From positions 186,001-250,000 of the forward strand of contig CBDCZY010000004.1 in assembly GCA_965224745.1 (NCBI GenBank): DNA of 64,000 nt. Reading direction: 5' to 3'. The position numbers and the translations under genes are program-made. Shown here one piece after another: positions 36,836-45,534 of the stretch. Within the stretch, counting starts at the first letter, position 1. Every line of letters begins with the position of its first letter. The notes beneath the pieces were generated by a model. That model saw nothing but the letters and a program-made list of their open reading frames with translations. It did not search any database and was not told the origin of the DNA. This DNA is from CBDCZY01 sp965224745. Lineage in GTDB: Bacteria > Pseudomonadota > Gammaproteobacteria > Methylococcales > Methylomonadaceae.

Positions 36836-38007
36836 TTCTACAAAAAATCTTCAGATTCAGGATAACGGGGAAATCAGCACAACCACTGTCGGTCCAGTTA
36901 ATGGTGGAAATATGACCATTACAGCCGATGATCTAAAAGTGCAAGACCGTGGACAAATAAGAACCGGCACCTTAAGTACAGGGCACGGAGGCGAATTGAA
37001 ACTTGACATTGATCATATTGAGGTCAGTAATGAATCTGTAATTGCCACATCGACCTTGGGTGCAGGGAATGCTGGGAATGCCACTATAAATGCCATAAAA
37101 ATGGAAATGAAAGATAACGCCATCATAGCTACAAATACTGATGGAGCTGGTATGGGAGGGATTTTAACCATCAACGTCGACGACCTGCTGTTAAATGGTT
37201 CGGCGTTGGCCTCAGCCAGTAGCTTTGTTGATTTTGATAGTGATAACGAACCCAATACAGCCAGGTCAGGAGACATGTTTATCACATCAAATAGTTCAAT
37301 TCGATTAGAAAACAACTCAAGTATCACAACGTTTACAGACAAAGCCAACGCAGGAAAGGTTGAAATAAACGGGGAAGGTAGACTTCAGCTACACGACGGC
37401 AGCAAAATTCTAACGAATGTTGACGATGGTAAAGGGATTGGCGGGGATGTTTTTATAGATACCCCTATTGTGGCGTTAGATGACAACAGTTTCATTAGCG
37501 CCCGAGCTGTTGAAGGTTTTGGTGGCAATATTACCATCACAGGTTTTCTTTTCCAGTCGCCCAGCAGTGTGGTGACTGCCTCCTCAGAATTAAGCAAAGA
37601 CGGCGAACTCAACCTTAGGCCTGATACTAATATAAGCGGTAGTATCGCCGAACTGCCAGACATCTACATGAATGCATCCAATCAACTCAGTGAACGGTGT
37701 ACCGCCCGTTCTGGAGGTAACTTGAGTAGCTTTGTTGTCAAGGGCAATGGCAACTTGCCGACTGAGCCGGGTGATTTGTCACCTTCCAATTTTACGGACT
37801 ATCCGCCGGTTAAAGAACCTCTGTCCTCAGAAACAAGCCGTGAAAGTCTTGGGGTTTATGGTTCGATGGATAAACAACAAGCATTAGTCCATGCTGGCTT
37901 AGGCAATCGTTATCAATTATTTCCAAGTGTTTCGGATTGTGCTGAATAAATCTTTTTATGCCATTGGAGGCATAATCCATCCTCGCTTCTTAGCCCCTTC
38001 CCCAGTG

Positions 38008-38061
38008 GGAGAGGGCAAGGGATGAGGGGTTGATTTATTTTCTCCTCACCCAACCCTCTCC
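38008..38061. repeat. Imperfect inverted repeat of the 'gagaggg' type
   Basis: 'GGGAGAGGGCAAGGGATGAGG' is approximated here by its left arm and mirrored by 'CCTCACCCAACCCTCTCC' on the right, with a T-rich loop. Similar G-rich/C-rich palindromes are dispersed in many proteobacterial genomes. It lies between two convergent genes and may act as a transcription end. Confidence 0.5.
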
Positions 38062-38128
38062 ATCAAGATAGGGCTTAACCTGATGGAAACCACACTTTCC
38101 CTGGTGGGTATGGTTAAGCGCTAACGCC

Positions 38129-39073
38129 TTAATTCGTTACTTCAGCTTCCTTTATGGTGAATACAAAGTCACCCTGGTTTTGTAAGATAACCCGATAGTT
38201 AGCATTTTCATATTCAAGGCTGGGAATAAAAAGCTCTCCGCTAGCATCATCATAAGTGGTATCTGATACATCGGGAGGTATTGTTTCCTGCGCGCCTGAA
38301 CCCACTTCTTGCAATTTGAATACAAAGTCACCTTGATTTGTTAAAGTCACAGGGTAGCTGGCTCCCGCATAACTAACACGCGAAAGATTGAGTTTTCCGG
38401 TGTCTTCGTTATATATGGCATTGGGTTGATTGGCAGAAGTGGAAACCCGGCTTCCGGTAAGCGGGAATTCCTTACTAACAATTATTGAGCTTGCTTCCTC
38501 AATTGTATTGCCAAGAGCGAAATAGCCCTGTGTTATGGTATCCCCAGAAAATTTGAAATTAAATATTCGAAATAGGTCAGCGCCATCAATCGTCGTAATA
38601 GAAAGGCAGTCGTATTCAGTATTGTAAAAAGCTGAGAGATCAGGTGGTAAGTCACCGCACAGAACGATTTCGCCTTCTTTTGCTGGGTCAGAATAATATA
38701 ACCCCGAACCCTTAACTTGACCATTCTCAGTCGTATAAAATTCATTAATAACAAATTTCTCGGTGTACGTTGTGTCCTTAATTGTATAGGTTACAACCCA
38801 GTTACCCATTAATGCCTCAATCGATTCTTTACTTTTTGGCATGTAATAGGGAAAGGATTCTTCCTTTGAGACATTAATAGGGCTTTTAATCTCAGTTGCT
38901 AAACGCTGTAAATTTTCTAAGCTTTTTCTTTTCGCTGTTTTTAATGCTTGTTTTTCAGGCAATAAACTTAATACTTCATACGATGCATCTTTCGAAAAAC
39001 CTGATACCGGTAGCATCAAAAAACTAAGGCCTAAAATTATTTTCATACTGTAGTTAAAGTCTAATATATTCAT
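38129..39073 (-). CDS. Secreted protein with two C-terminal beta-strand repeats
   Basis: 314 residues from ATG 39073 (GAGGAAG upstream). A signal peptide leads to a central domain (about 75-210) containing 'LMGNWVVTYTIKDTTY' and 'FKFSGDTITQGYFALGNTIEEAS'. Two copies of a 40-residue module follow, each with 'Y(N/D)..G.L...S..Y....Y.V.L.NQGDFVF'. The last 22 residues are identical to the end of the next gene. I do not recognise a named family. It lies among TPS/CHAT/DUF928 genes on the minus strand. Confidence 0.78.
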   Translation of the reverse strand: MNILDFNYSMKIILGLSFLMLPVSGFSKDASYEVLSLLPEKQALKTAKRKSLENLQRLATEIKSPINVSKEESFPYYMPKSKESIEALMGNWVVTYTIKDTTYTEKFVINEFYTTENGQVKGSGLYYSDPAKEGEIVLCGDLPPDLSAFYNTEYDCLSITTIDGADLFRIFNFKFSGDTITQGYFALGNTIEEASSIIVSKEFPLTGSRVSTSANQPNAIYNEDTGKLNLSRVSYAGASYPVTLTNQGDFVFKLQEVGSGAQETIPPDVSDTTYDDASGELFIPSLEYENANYRVILQNQGDFVFTIKEAEVTN

Positions 39074-39502
39074 TTGCACTTCCTCATTTTTTAGTGTTAT
39101 AAAGCATGGTCAAAATTTGGCTTTTTTGTCTTTGACGAGACAGTTATTATCAGCAACTAGCAGGAGAAGTCTAGTTAATATTTTGGGGGAAAGACTTCTT
39201 GATGATCGCTGCGGGTAGCTATTTTCTGTAGTCCTACTTGGTTTATCAGGGTCCCTAGATCTTCTTTCGGCAATGAATCTTTAGGTTGTTTTTCAAGCTG
39301 ATTAACAACCTGAATTAACAAAAGCTTAAAGCCAAAAAACAGCATTGGCTTTAAGTGACTTTTCCTGCGTAAAAATCATGCCTAAACGATAAATCAATTA
39401 TTAACTATATTTGGTCGGCAAAGATGGGTTTACTTAATGGAAACTACCTTCCCTGGTGGGTTTTACAGTGAAGTGGCTGTGCAGATATTAAGCGCTAATG
39501 CC
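39074..39502. other. Intergenic region between the two related secreted proteins
   Basis: 429 bp, no supported gene. The 3' edge (about 39437-39502) repeats the sequence found just after the 38129 stop ('TTCCCTGGTGGGT', 'TTAAGCGCTAA.GCCTTAATT'), so the duplicated unit includes downstream DNA. Confidence 0.6.
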
Positions 39503-40255
39503 TTAATTCGTTACTTCAGCTTCCTTAATGGTGAATACAAAGTCACCTTGGTTTTGTAAAATAACCCGGTATTTAGAACCTTGATAATTTACCACCGGGA
39601 TAGTCAATTCTTCAGTTGCGTCATCATAAATGGCTTCTGATCCTGTTGGCGGTGGTACTACGGGAGTAACTACCTCTCCAGATCCACGAGAACCGGTCAC
39701 TGGTGATCTTTTTGCTGGATCGGCTATGTTGACAGAGGCTTCCATAATCGTATCTCCTATGGTAAAAAAACCATTTGTAATAGTGTCGCCCGAAAATCGG
39801 AAAGAATAGATAGGGAATGGTGCATCAGGGGTGGTGCAAAGAAAATCAGTACCTAAATCGTCAATCAGTGTAGCGTTCAGTTTTACACAAGCAATCACTC
39901 GTTCTGACTCACCTTGATTAATTACAAGCGGACCGCCAATACCCTCATTACCTTCATCCGTAATAGCAAATTCGTTCAAGTTGACTGTAGATGTAAATTC
40001 TGTACCGTTGTGATTGAAGTTGAATGTCCACGTACCTTTTAGAGGTTCAAATTCTTCTCGACTTTTGGGTAAAGGGGTTTGAGAGTATGAAGATTGATTG
40101 TCAATTAATTGTTGTATCGTGTCGTGTGCCGATTCAAGTTGTTCAATCAACTCTTCATCAGGTATTGGATTGGAAAAACTTATACTAGGCAAAGAAAAAA
40201 CGGCTATTGCAAATATTAATTTCGATAGTTGCTGGCTTTTATTTACTGTAATCAT
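39503..40255 (-). CDS. Secreted protein, paralogue of the 38129 gene product
   Basis: 250 residues with a signal peptide ('LIFAIAVFSLPSISFS'). The central domain repeats the pattern of its neighbour: 'LKGTWTFNFNHNGTEF' and 'FRFSGDTITNGFFTIGDTIMEAS'. It has a single C-terminal module ending 'YRVILQNQGDFVFTIKEAE' plus three residues, the same as the neighbour's last module. The two genes are a recent tandem duplication that lost or gained one module. Function unknown. Confidence 0.78.
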   Translation of the reverse strand: MITVNKSQQLSKLIFAIAVFSLPSISFSNPIPDEELIEQLESAHDTIQQLIDNQSSYSQTPLPKSREEFEPLKGTWTFNFNHNGTEFTSTVNLNEFAITDEGNEGIGGPLVINQGESERVIACVKLNATLIDDLGTDFLCTTPDAPFPIYSFRFSGDTITNGFFTIGDTIMEASVNIADPAKRSPVTGSRGSGEVVTPVVPPPTGSEAIYDDATEELTIPVVNYQGSKYRVILQNQGDFVFTIKEAEVTN

Positions 40256-40299
40256 AATTATTTCCTCAAAATATTAAACTCATTTGGGTTTTAGCATCA

Positions 40300-40471
40300 T
40301 TAATTCTACTTTGTCAGATTACATCATTCATTTTTTCAAAAATCGTCATTCCGGGAGGGATTGCCGGAATCCAGACTTTATGGATGAATTTCAGCGTGCC
40401 ATCCGTGGCGCTGGTTACCCGTTCCCGACGAGTATGACGGCCTTATTGTTAATCTGACAAAGTAGAATTAA
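40300..40471. mobile_element. 172-bp MITE, full copy 3
   Basis: Best-preserved copy. Left end AATTCTACTTTGTCAGATTA (from 40302) and right end TAATCTGACAAAGTAGAATT are exact complements. The interior carries 'TCATTCCGGGAGGGATTGCC' and 'GACGAGTATGACGG'. It sits in the 318-bp gap between two minus-strand genes, which otherwise holds no gene. Confidence 0.8.
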
Positions 40472-40573
40472 AACTTAGCGCTGGATACCTCTTTTATTCA
40501 TTGTCTAAGGTTTTTTAGTTTTATTATTTTTTTAGAACTTAGACAGGTGTTGTCACATAAAGCCATTTAAAGA

Positions 40574-41380
40574 TTAACCTGGATTCATAGTTGTCCCTCC
40601 CGTTTGTTCAGCAACTTGATGTAATCCAACTTGTTCTAAAAGTTGCACAAGATCATTGCGAAAGGTTTGATTGTTTGGTTTTTGTTCTGTTTGTTTAACA
40701 AGGGCTGTGAGAGTGTCATACCAAAATCCAGCCTGGGCAAAAAGGTTAGGATATTGTTTCTCAGAAGCTTGTTTTAAACGTTTCTGTAACGCGCTTTTCG
40801 ATGAGCCAAGCTTCACCTTGCCACTGGAAACAAAGTCGTGTGAGCGTGTGGTAGGGTCTGCCACTAAGGCAATCGACCAAGCGTATTCCACGTCAGGCTC
40901 AAGCGTTATATCGTAGTCTGCAAGACGTAGTTTTTGTATGCCGCGCTTTTTCGGTAAATCTAAACGTGTTCTTAGAACGGGGGTTATTGATTTTTCCGAG
41001 TTGAGCACAAATTCCACGTATTGAATAGATTTTGAGACGGGGTTGGCTATATACCAGTGCAAAGTCGGCTGTGCTTTCGTAGTAAGCCCCGTATGGGTCG
41101 GTGTGAGCACCGCTAGCAATTGGTCATGCTGTTTTTTTTGACCACGCACCGCCATACCAATCAGTCGATCGGTAGCTGGCGCGCCAAGAAAAGGAGGGAT
41201 ATATTTTATGGGTTGCCCCGTTTTTGTTTTTGACGGTGTTGTTCTCTGGGAATTTTTTTCTTTTTGATTCGAATAGGGAGCTTGCTTTTCGACCTTGGTG
41301 TTTTCCCTGTTCTCGGCAAAACTTCCGGTAGAAAAAAAGACCATACCTAAAAGCAATAATAATTGAGCATAAATGGTCAT
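40574..41380 (-). CDS. DUF928-domain secreted protein
   Basis: 268 residues with a signal peptide (about 1-22). The DUF928 pattern is present: a Pro-rich start, then 'LLAVLTPTHTGLTTKAQPTLHWYIANP', 'YVEFVLNS' and 'LEPDVEYAWSIALV', ending in a helical region 'GFWYDTLTALV'. DUF928 proteins are found beside CHAT, TPS and CHASE2 genes, as here. The molecular function is unknown. An operator-like repeat lies 87 bp upstream of the start. Confidence 0.82.
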   Translation of the reverse strand: MTIYAQLLLLLGMVFFSTGSFAENRENTKVEKQAPYSNQKEKNSQRTTPSKTKTGQPIKYIPPFLGAPATDRLIGMAVRGQKKQHDQLLAVLTPTHTGLTTKAQPTLHWYIANPVSKSIQYVEFVLNSEKSITPVLRTRLDLPKKRGIQKLRLADYDITLEPDVEYAWSIALVADPTTRSHDFVSSGKVKLGSSKSALQKRLKQASEKQYPNLFAQAGFWYDTLTALVKQTEQKPNNQTFRNDLVQLLEQVGLHQVAEQTGGTTMNPG

Positions 41381-41466
41381 GATGACCTCCTGTTAAGTAA
41401 ATGTTTCTTGATCTCAGTTTAATAATCCAACCATAGGGTTATTTATATAGTAATGTGTCACAATCA

Positions 41467-41486
41467 CCTATGAATTAAGTCACAGG
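41467..41486. promoter_or_regulatory. Operator-like repeat, copy C
   Basis: The core CCTATGAATTAAGTCACAGG is similar to copies A and B, and a 'CCATAGGGTTATTTAT' block 35 bp to its left matches the outer block of the others. It is 87 bp upstream of the DUF928 gene start on the minus strand. Confidence 0.5.
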
Positions 41487-41539
41487 TGGTTGTATAAACC
41501 TAGTGACATTTTTTCGAAGGTAGCTGTAACGAATAGCCA

Positions 41540-41660
41540 TAATTCTACTTTGCCAGATGAAATCTTTGTCTTTTCACAGAACGTCGTTCCGGCAGGGATA
41601 ACAGGAACCCAGGCGCTATGGGCGGATATAAGCTTGCCATCCATAAACAACCAGAATAGT
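41540..41660. mobile_element. Truncated MITE copy
   Basis: The left terminal repeat ('AATTCTACTTTGCCAGATGA') and about 100 bp of interior ('CGTTCCGGCAGGGATAACAG', 'AGCTTGCCATCCAT') are present, but the right end is missing before the CHAT gene stop at 41678. Confidence 0.6.
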
Positions 41661-41677
41661 GGCAGTGATTGATGGTT

Positions 41678-44011
41678 TTATAGCCAATTACCAATCAATA
41701 AAAAAGGTGACCAAAAATAGGGGTGGCTGTATGGGGTTTCTTTAATCAGGTGAACTTGGGCGTTTTTTAATGCCTGGGCTTTTGATGATTTGGTTTTTTT
41801 CAGCTGACGATAAAACTCTGATACAAGGTCTGCGGCTGCTTGGTCGTTGATAAACCATAACGTAGCGACTGCGCTCCTGGCGCCGGCTTTAACAGCGATA
41901 CCAGCCAGTCCCAGCGCTGCTCGATCATCACCTGCGGCAGTTTGGCAGGCGCTCAAGGTAAGCAGTTCTACGGGATTATTTCGAAAGCGGCTTAAGCCAA
42001 TGAGCTGTTCCAGATTATTCATGTTTAACTTATCTTCAAACGTTAACACGAAGTTTTCTTGCGAATCGCTTTTAAATTGTCCATGCGAGGCAATATGGAT
42101 GATATTATAGTTATTTTGTTTTAGTTCATCTTGAACACTATTGAGCTTGAATTGTTCGTCCTTCAATATCTGACCACCAAACGTTTTGTTAACATTGGCC
42201 AGCTCTGATGCAACGTGCGGTAAAGCAGGAAAACCTTGAACTGCCTCGGTCAGTCCGATTGCGAGAACGTTCACTGATGAGGGCGCAAGCGGTTTGGGGT
42301 CGATAAGGTTTAAGCCAGGAGTGTTGGCTATGGCGTACTTTTCGATCAGAAATGCTTGTCCATCATGCAGGGCGGCCATCGGTATAGTGCGTAAAGACTC
42401 ATCCGGCACCAAAATCAAGGTGGTTACTTTTTGCTTATCTAAGGTGGCTTGCAAGGGAGAGATAAGCCATTGGTATAGTTTTTGTGCCTGAAGCAGGTAT
42501 TCCCGAGTCGTACGGTTTTCCAGGTTACGACGAAACAATCGTACTTCTTTAGTTATATCAGCGCGGTTAACAGGAATGGTAAAACGTTTAAGCCCGTCCG
42601 GTAAGCTCAGTAAAATCTCTGTACGCTCGGCGAATAGGATTGGGTAAATGGCGGCGGTATGTTGCCCCATAATGTCCAATGGCTGCATTTTTTGCTGTAA
42701 GGCGGAAACACAATCATCATTGAAATAATCTTCCAATTCTGCCGCTTTTAGCTTTTCCATAGTCGTTCTTGCTGCTCGCAGGTTGCGTTGAATTTTATCT
42801 TTGTCTGTTGCTAAGTCGTTGGATTGAAGCAACAGGTCTGCCAATTCAAGATACAAGGGTTCAATTTCTTCGCGAAAGGTGGAAGCGCTGTGCTGTTGAG
42901 ATGATAGGTCCTGACGCACAGGTTCTAGTGTATCGATGGCCTGTTGATAGGCAGAAATGGCTGCACCACTGTGTCCCTTCTTTCTAAAAATACGGCCTGT
43001 TTGCCATTGCCAGCGGAATATAAGCTCAGGCGCACTGCTATTCTCGATGACAAAAATGGCTTGTCGGGTTAACTGTAAAGCCTCACCAAACCGGCCTTCT
43101 GTCAGGTATAACTGTCCCAGATAACCTTTTCCGTAAGAGATAGCGCGTACATCAGATAGCTGCTCTCCTATAGTAATGGCTTGTTGAAAGGCATGGTAGG
43201 CAAATGACTGCCATTGCGATGGGCCGGGGTACTTGGTTGTTAAGCGCTGAGCTATTTGTCCCAGGGTTATCCAGTTAAAAGCTTTGTCATGATCATCCGC
43301 GACTGTTTCTAGTTGTTTTTTTGCGGTTTGCAATGTAGTTTCAATCTTATCTTTATCCCCCGTTTTGGAAGCAGCAATAGCGGAATTGACGGATGCTTTT
43401 TGCGCTAGCTCCGGGTAGCCAGACGAAAGAGCTAGCCTGGCACTGTCAGCGTAGGCTTTATTGGCTTGAGTATATTTTCCTTTCAGGGTTAGCAGGTTGC
43501 CTTGGTTATTGAGGGTTGCTGCGAGTAAACCAGTTGCATCGTTAGCCCTGGCTTTGCCAGCACTGAACTCCAGTAACTCATTAGCTTTTTGATATTCGCC
43601 CATAGCGGTATGAGCAGCGCCCAAGCTATTTAAGACAGAAATTTGTTGGCGTTCATTTTTAGAATTATTTGCCAGCGTGTTGGCTTCATCGAGAACAGTA
43701 ATTGATGCTGAATTTTGCCCTAACGTCTGATAAGCTCTAGCGAGATGGATAAGGGCGTTGATTTGGTCGCTGGTTTGGCCCTTGTCTGCAAAATATTTCG
43801 CTTCGTTTGACCAATGTAACAAGGCATTTTTAAAATCACCGTGCTGAAAGGCGGTGGCGCCAATCTCACCTGGAGGTTCTAAAATTTTTGAGGTCGGGGT
43901 GGGTTCTTTGGCAAACGCTGAAAAAATAGCAGACAGCAACAACATAAGTCCAAAGCTGCACGTCAAGACAAAGTTTCTGGAGCAGATTTTATTGGTAATT
44001 AATAACGTCAT
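41678..44011 (-). CDS. TPR-CHAT domain secreted protease
   Basis: 777 residues. A signal peptide is followed by tetratricopeptide-like helices (about 45-400) and a C-terminal CHAT domain (about 560-777) with the caspase-like dyad: His in 'HIASHGQF' near residue 640 and Cys in 'LSACQTAAG' near 687. It ends with the family's 'HPYFWSPFLLIGNW'. A periplasmic or surface peptidase is predicted, possibly acting on TPS or DUF928 partners (inference from co-occurrence). An operator-like repeat sits 111 bp upstream. Confidence 0.9.
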   Translation of the reverse strand: MTLLITNKICSRNFVLTCSFGLMLLLSAIFSAFAKEPTPTSKILEPPGEIGATAFQHGDFKNALLHWSNEAKYFADKGQTSDQINALIHLARAYQTLGQNSASITVLDEANTLANNSKNERQQISVLNSLGAAHTAMGEYQKANELLEFSAGKARANDATGLLAATLNNQGNLLTLKGKYTQANKAYADSARLALSSGYPELAQKASVNSAIAASKTGDKDKIETTLQTAKKQLETVADDHDKAFNWITLGQIAQRLTTKYPGPSQWQSFAYHAFQQAITIGEQLSDVRAISYGKGYLGQLYLTEGRFGEALQLTRQAIFVIENSSAPELIFRWQWQTGRIFRKKGHSGAAISAYQQAIDTLEPVRQDLSSQQHSASTFREEIEPLYLELADLLLQSNDLATDKDKIQRNLRAARTTMEKLKAAELEDYFNDDCVSALQQKMQPLDIMGQHTAAIYPILFAERTEILLSLPDGLKRFTIPVNRADITKEVRLFRRNLENRTTREYLLQAQKLYQWLISPLQATLDKQKVTTLILVPDESLRTIPMAALHDGQAFLIEKYAIANTPGLNLIDPKPLAPSSVNVLAIGLTEAVQGFPALPHVASELANVNKTFGGQILKDEQFKLNSVQDELKQNNYNIIHIASHGQFKSDSQENFVLTFEDKLNMNNLEQLIGLSRFRNNPVELLTLSACQTAAGDDRAALGLAGIAVKAGARSAVATLWFINDQAAADLVSEFYRQLKKTKSSKAQALKNAQVHLIKETPYSHPYFWSPFLLIGNWL

Positions 44012-44330
44012 TTGACATTTTCTTTATAATAATTATTACCAGTCTAATATGTTAGAGCGTGGATTGCGAGAGGATATGATAAACCCGTCTTAGTTTAAGT
44101 TTTTTTTGTTAAAAAACATGCCCTGTGAGCTGGTTCATAGGTAAATGGCAGGAAGGGGTAGATGATTATTTCCATCAGCTTATTTAACGAGTTGTTAAGA
44201 GAAAGTTGATGGTTTGATTCATGAGAGTCCGATTTCATCATGTCAGTTTGGCCAGTTAAAGAAAATCTCATACATTATTTTACTGCAATCTATTTTTGTT
44301 CAGCATTTCAAAAGTCAATGGTAAGACAAA
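44012..44330. other. Intergenic region between divergent CHAT and YceK-like genes
   Basis: 319 bp. It contains operator-like copy D at 44122-44141 and promoters for both directions that I could not define. No gene. Confidence 0.5.
44122..44141. promoter_or_regulatory. Operator-like repeat, copy D (weaker)
   Basis: CCTGTGAGCTGGTTCATAGG matches the shared core with a few differences and lacks the outer block of copies A-C. It is placed 111 bp upstream of the CHAT gene start. Confidence 0.4.
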
Positions 44331-44711
44331 ATGATAAAATGGCGACCAATTTTTATGAACTACATCATCTCCGGAAAAATCTTCAAAGTGATTAAATCTG
44401 TTGTTTTATGTGCATTAGCGTTTTCACAAATCAACTGCGCTTCTCTTGATCAAACATTTCGCAAGCACACACCTCCAATGGCAAAAACATATATTGGTAT
44501 ACGGAGTGATCTGGCAATGCTTGGCGGCAAAACACTTGGTCAAAAAGGGAGAGGCCGAATGAATGGTGTTGTACTTTTCCTTATATGGCCTGTTCTGCTT
44601 ATTGATATACCACTTAGTTTTGCACTCGATACCGCATTTCTTCCTTATACCATTCCGCAATCGTTAATGCTTTCAAAAAATGAGAAGAAAAAGCCTCACT
44701 CGGTTAAGTAA
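44331..44711 (+). CDS. YceK/YidQ-family small lipoprotein
   Basis: 126 residues (ATG 44331) or 118 (ATG 44355). A hydrophobic leader ends 'FSQINCASL', consistent with a lipobox-like Cys. 'TYIGIRSDLAMLGG' and 'WPVLLIDIPLSFALDTAFLPYTIP' are the conserved YceK/YidQ strings. Membrane-associated; function unknown. Confidence 0.8.
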   Translation: MIKWRPIFMNYIISGKIFKVIKSVVLCALAFSQINCASLDQTFRKHTPPMAKTYIGIRSDLAMLGGKTLGQKGRGRMNGVVLFLIWPVLLIDIPLSFALDTAFLPYTIPQSLMLSKNEKKKPHSVK

Positions 44712-44754
44712 AATGACTCTGTAGGGGGGGCGACTATTGATATAATACATATTT

Positions 44755-45321
44755 ATGCAAAAATGCTCCTGGGCTTTGAATAGCGCGAATGAGGAAAAGT
44801 ACCACGATATCGAATGGGGCGTTCCAGTGCATGATGACCGATTACTGTTCGAGCTCCTCATTTTGGAAGGCGCACAGGCCGGTCTAAGCTGGTCGACAAT
44901 TTTAAATAAAAGAGACAATTACCGGCGAGCGTTTGATCATTTCGATGTTGAAAAAGTCGCACATTACGACCAAGCCAAAACTTTACAACTGCTCGACAAC
45001 CCCGGCATTGTCAGGAACAAATTGAAAATCAATGCAGCTATTACCAACGCCCAAGCCTTTATAGTCATACAACAGGAGCATGGTAGTTTCGATCACTATA
45101 TCTGGCAATTTGTAAACGGCAAGCCCATCCAAAACAACTGGCAAACATCCGACGATGTTCCCGCCCAAACAAAAGTGTCAGATCAGATGAGCAAAAGCTT
45201 AAAACAACAAGGCTTTAAATTTGTCGGTTCGACCATTTGCTATGCCTACATGCAAGCAACCGGGTTAGTAAATGATCATACGGTTGATTGTTTTCGTAAT
45301 AAGGAAGTGATTCTTGAGTGA
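44755..45321 (+). CDS. tag: DNA-3-methyladenine glycosylase I
   Basis: 188 residues, the standard Tag length. Starts 'KCSWAL' with a zinc-ligand Cys near the N-terminus, has 'YHDIEWGVPVHDDRLLFELLILEGAQAGLSW' split by the usual helix, and 'FVGSTICYAYMQATGLVNDH' near the C-terminus with the remaining metal ligands. It removes 3-methyladenine from DNA. It is a free-standing gene. Confidence 0.95.
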   Translation: MQKCSWALNSANEEKYHDIEWGVPVHDDRLLFELLILEGAQAGLSWSTILNKRDNYRRAFDHFDVEKVAHYDQAKTLQLLDNPGIVRNKLKINAAITNAQAFIVIQQEHGSFDHYIWQFVNGKPIQNNWQTSDDVPAQTKVSDQMSKSLKQQGFKFVGSTICYAYMQATGLVNDHTVDCFRNKEVILE

Positions 45322-45534
45322 GACTTAACAGCGTTAAGGTCTGACATAAAGTTTAGCGGTCAATTAAAAACAGTCAAAATGATTGCCAGTTTTTGGCTTT
45401 CTTGCCACTGATATCCATCACGGTTTGAAAATTTCCTTGGTTATTATATCTTTACCGATTACTATCAAAGTTGATTCTGAAATTTAGTATTTCGAGAGCA
45501 CTCTAATACTGACTTGATAATAATTGAGCAAACC

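Larger units (their letters stand above)
32786..37949 (+). pseudogene. TPS exoprotein 3, interrupted by an IS110-family element
   Basis: The 5' part (32786 to about 35262) encodes the signal peptide, TPS domain (NPAG at 116-119) and most of the beta-helix. The 3' part (about 36836-37949) encodes the last rungs and the conserved C-terminal tail with 'SERCTARSG' and a Cys three residues from the end. Removing 35263-36835 (1573 bp) restores one frame of 1196 codons plus stop and reads 'GDLNISTKNLQIQDNG' across the join, a normal rung. In the present state, translation of the 5' part runs into IS sequence and stops at 35290. Most similar to exoprotein 1. Confidence 0.88.
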
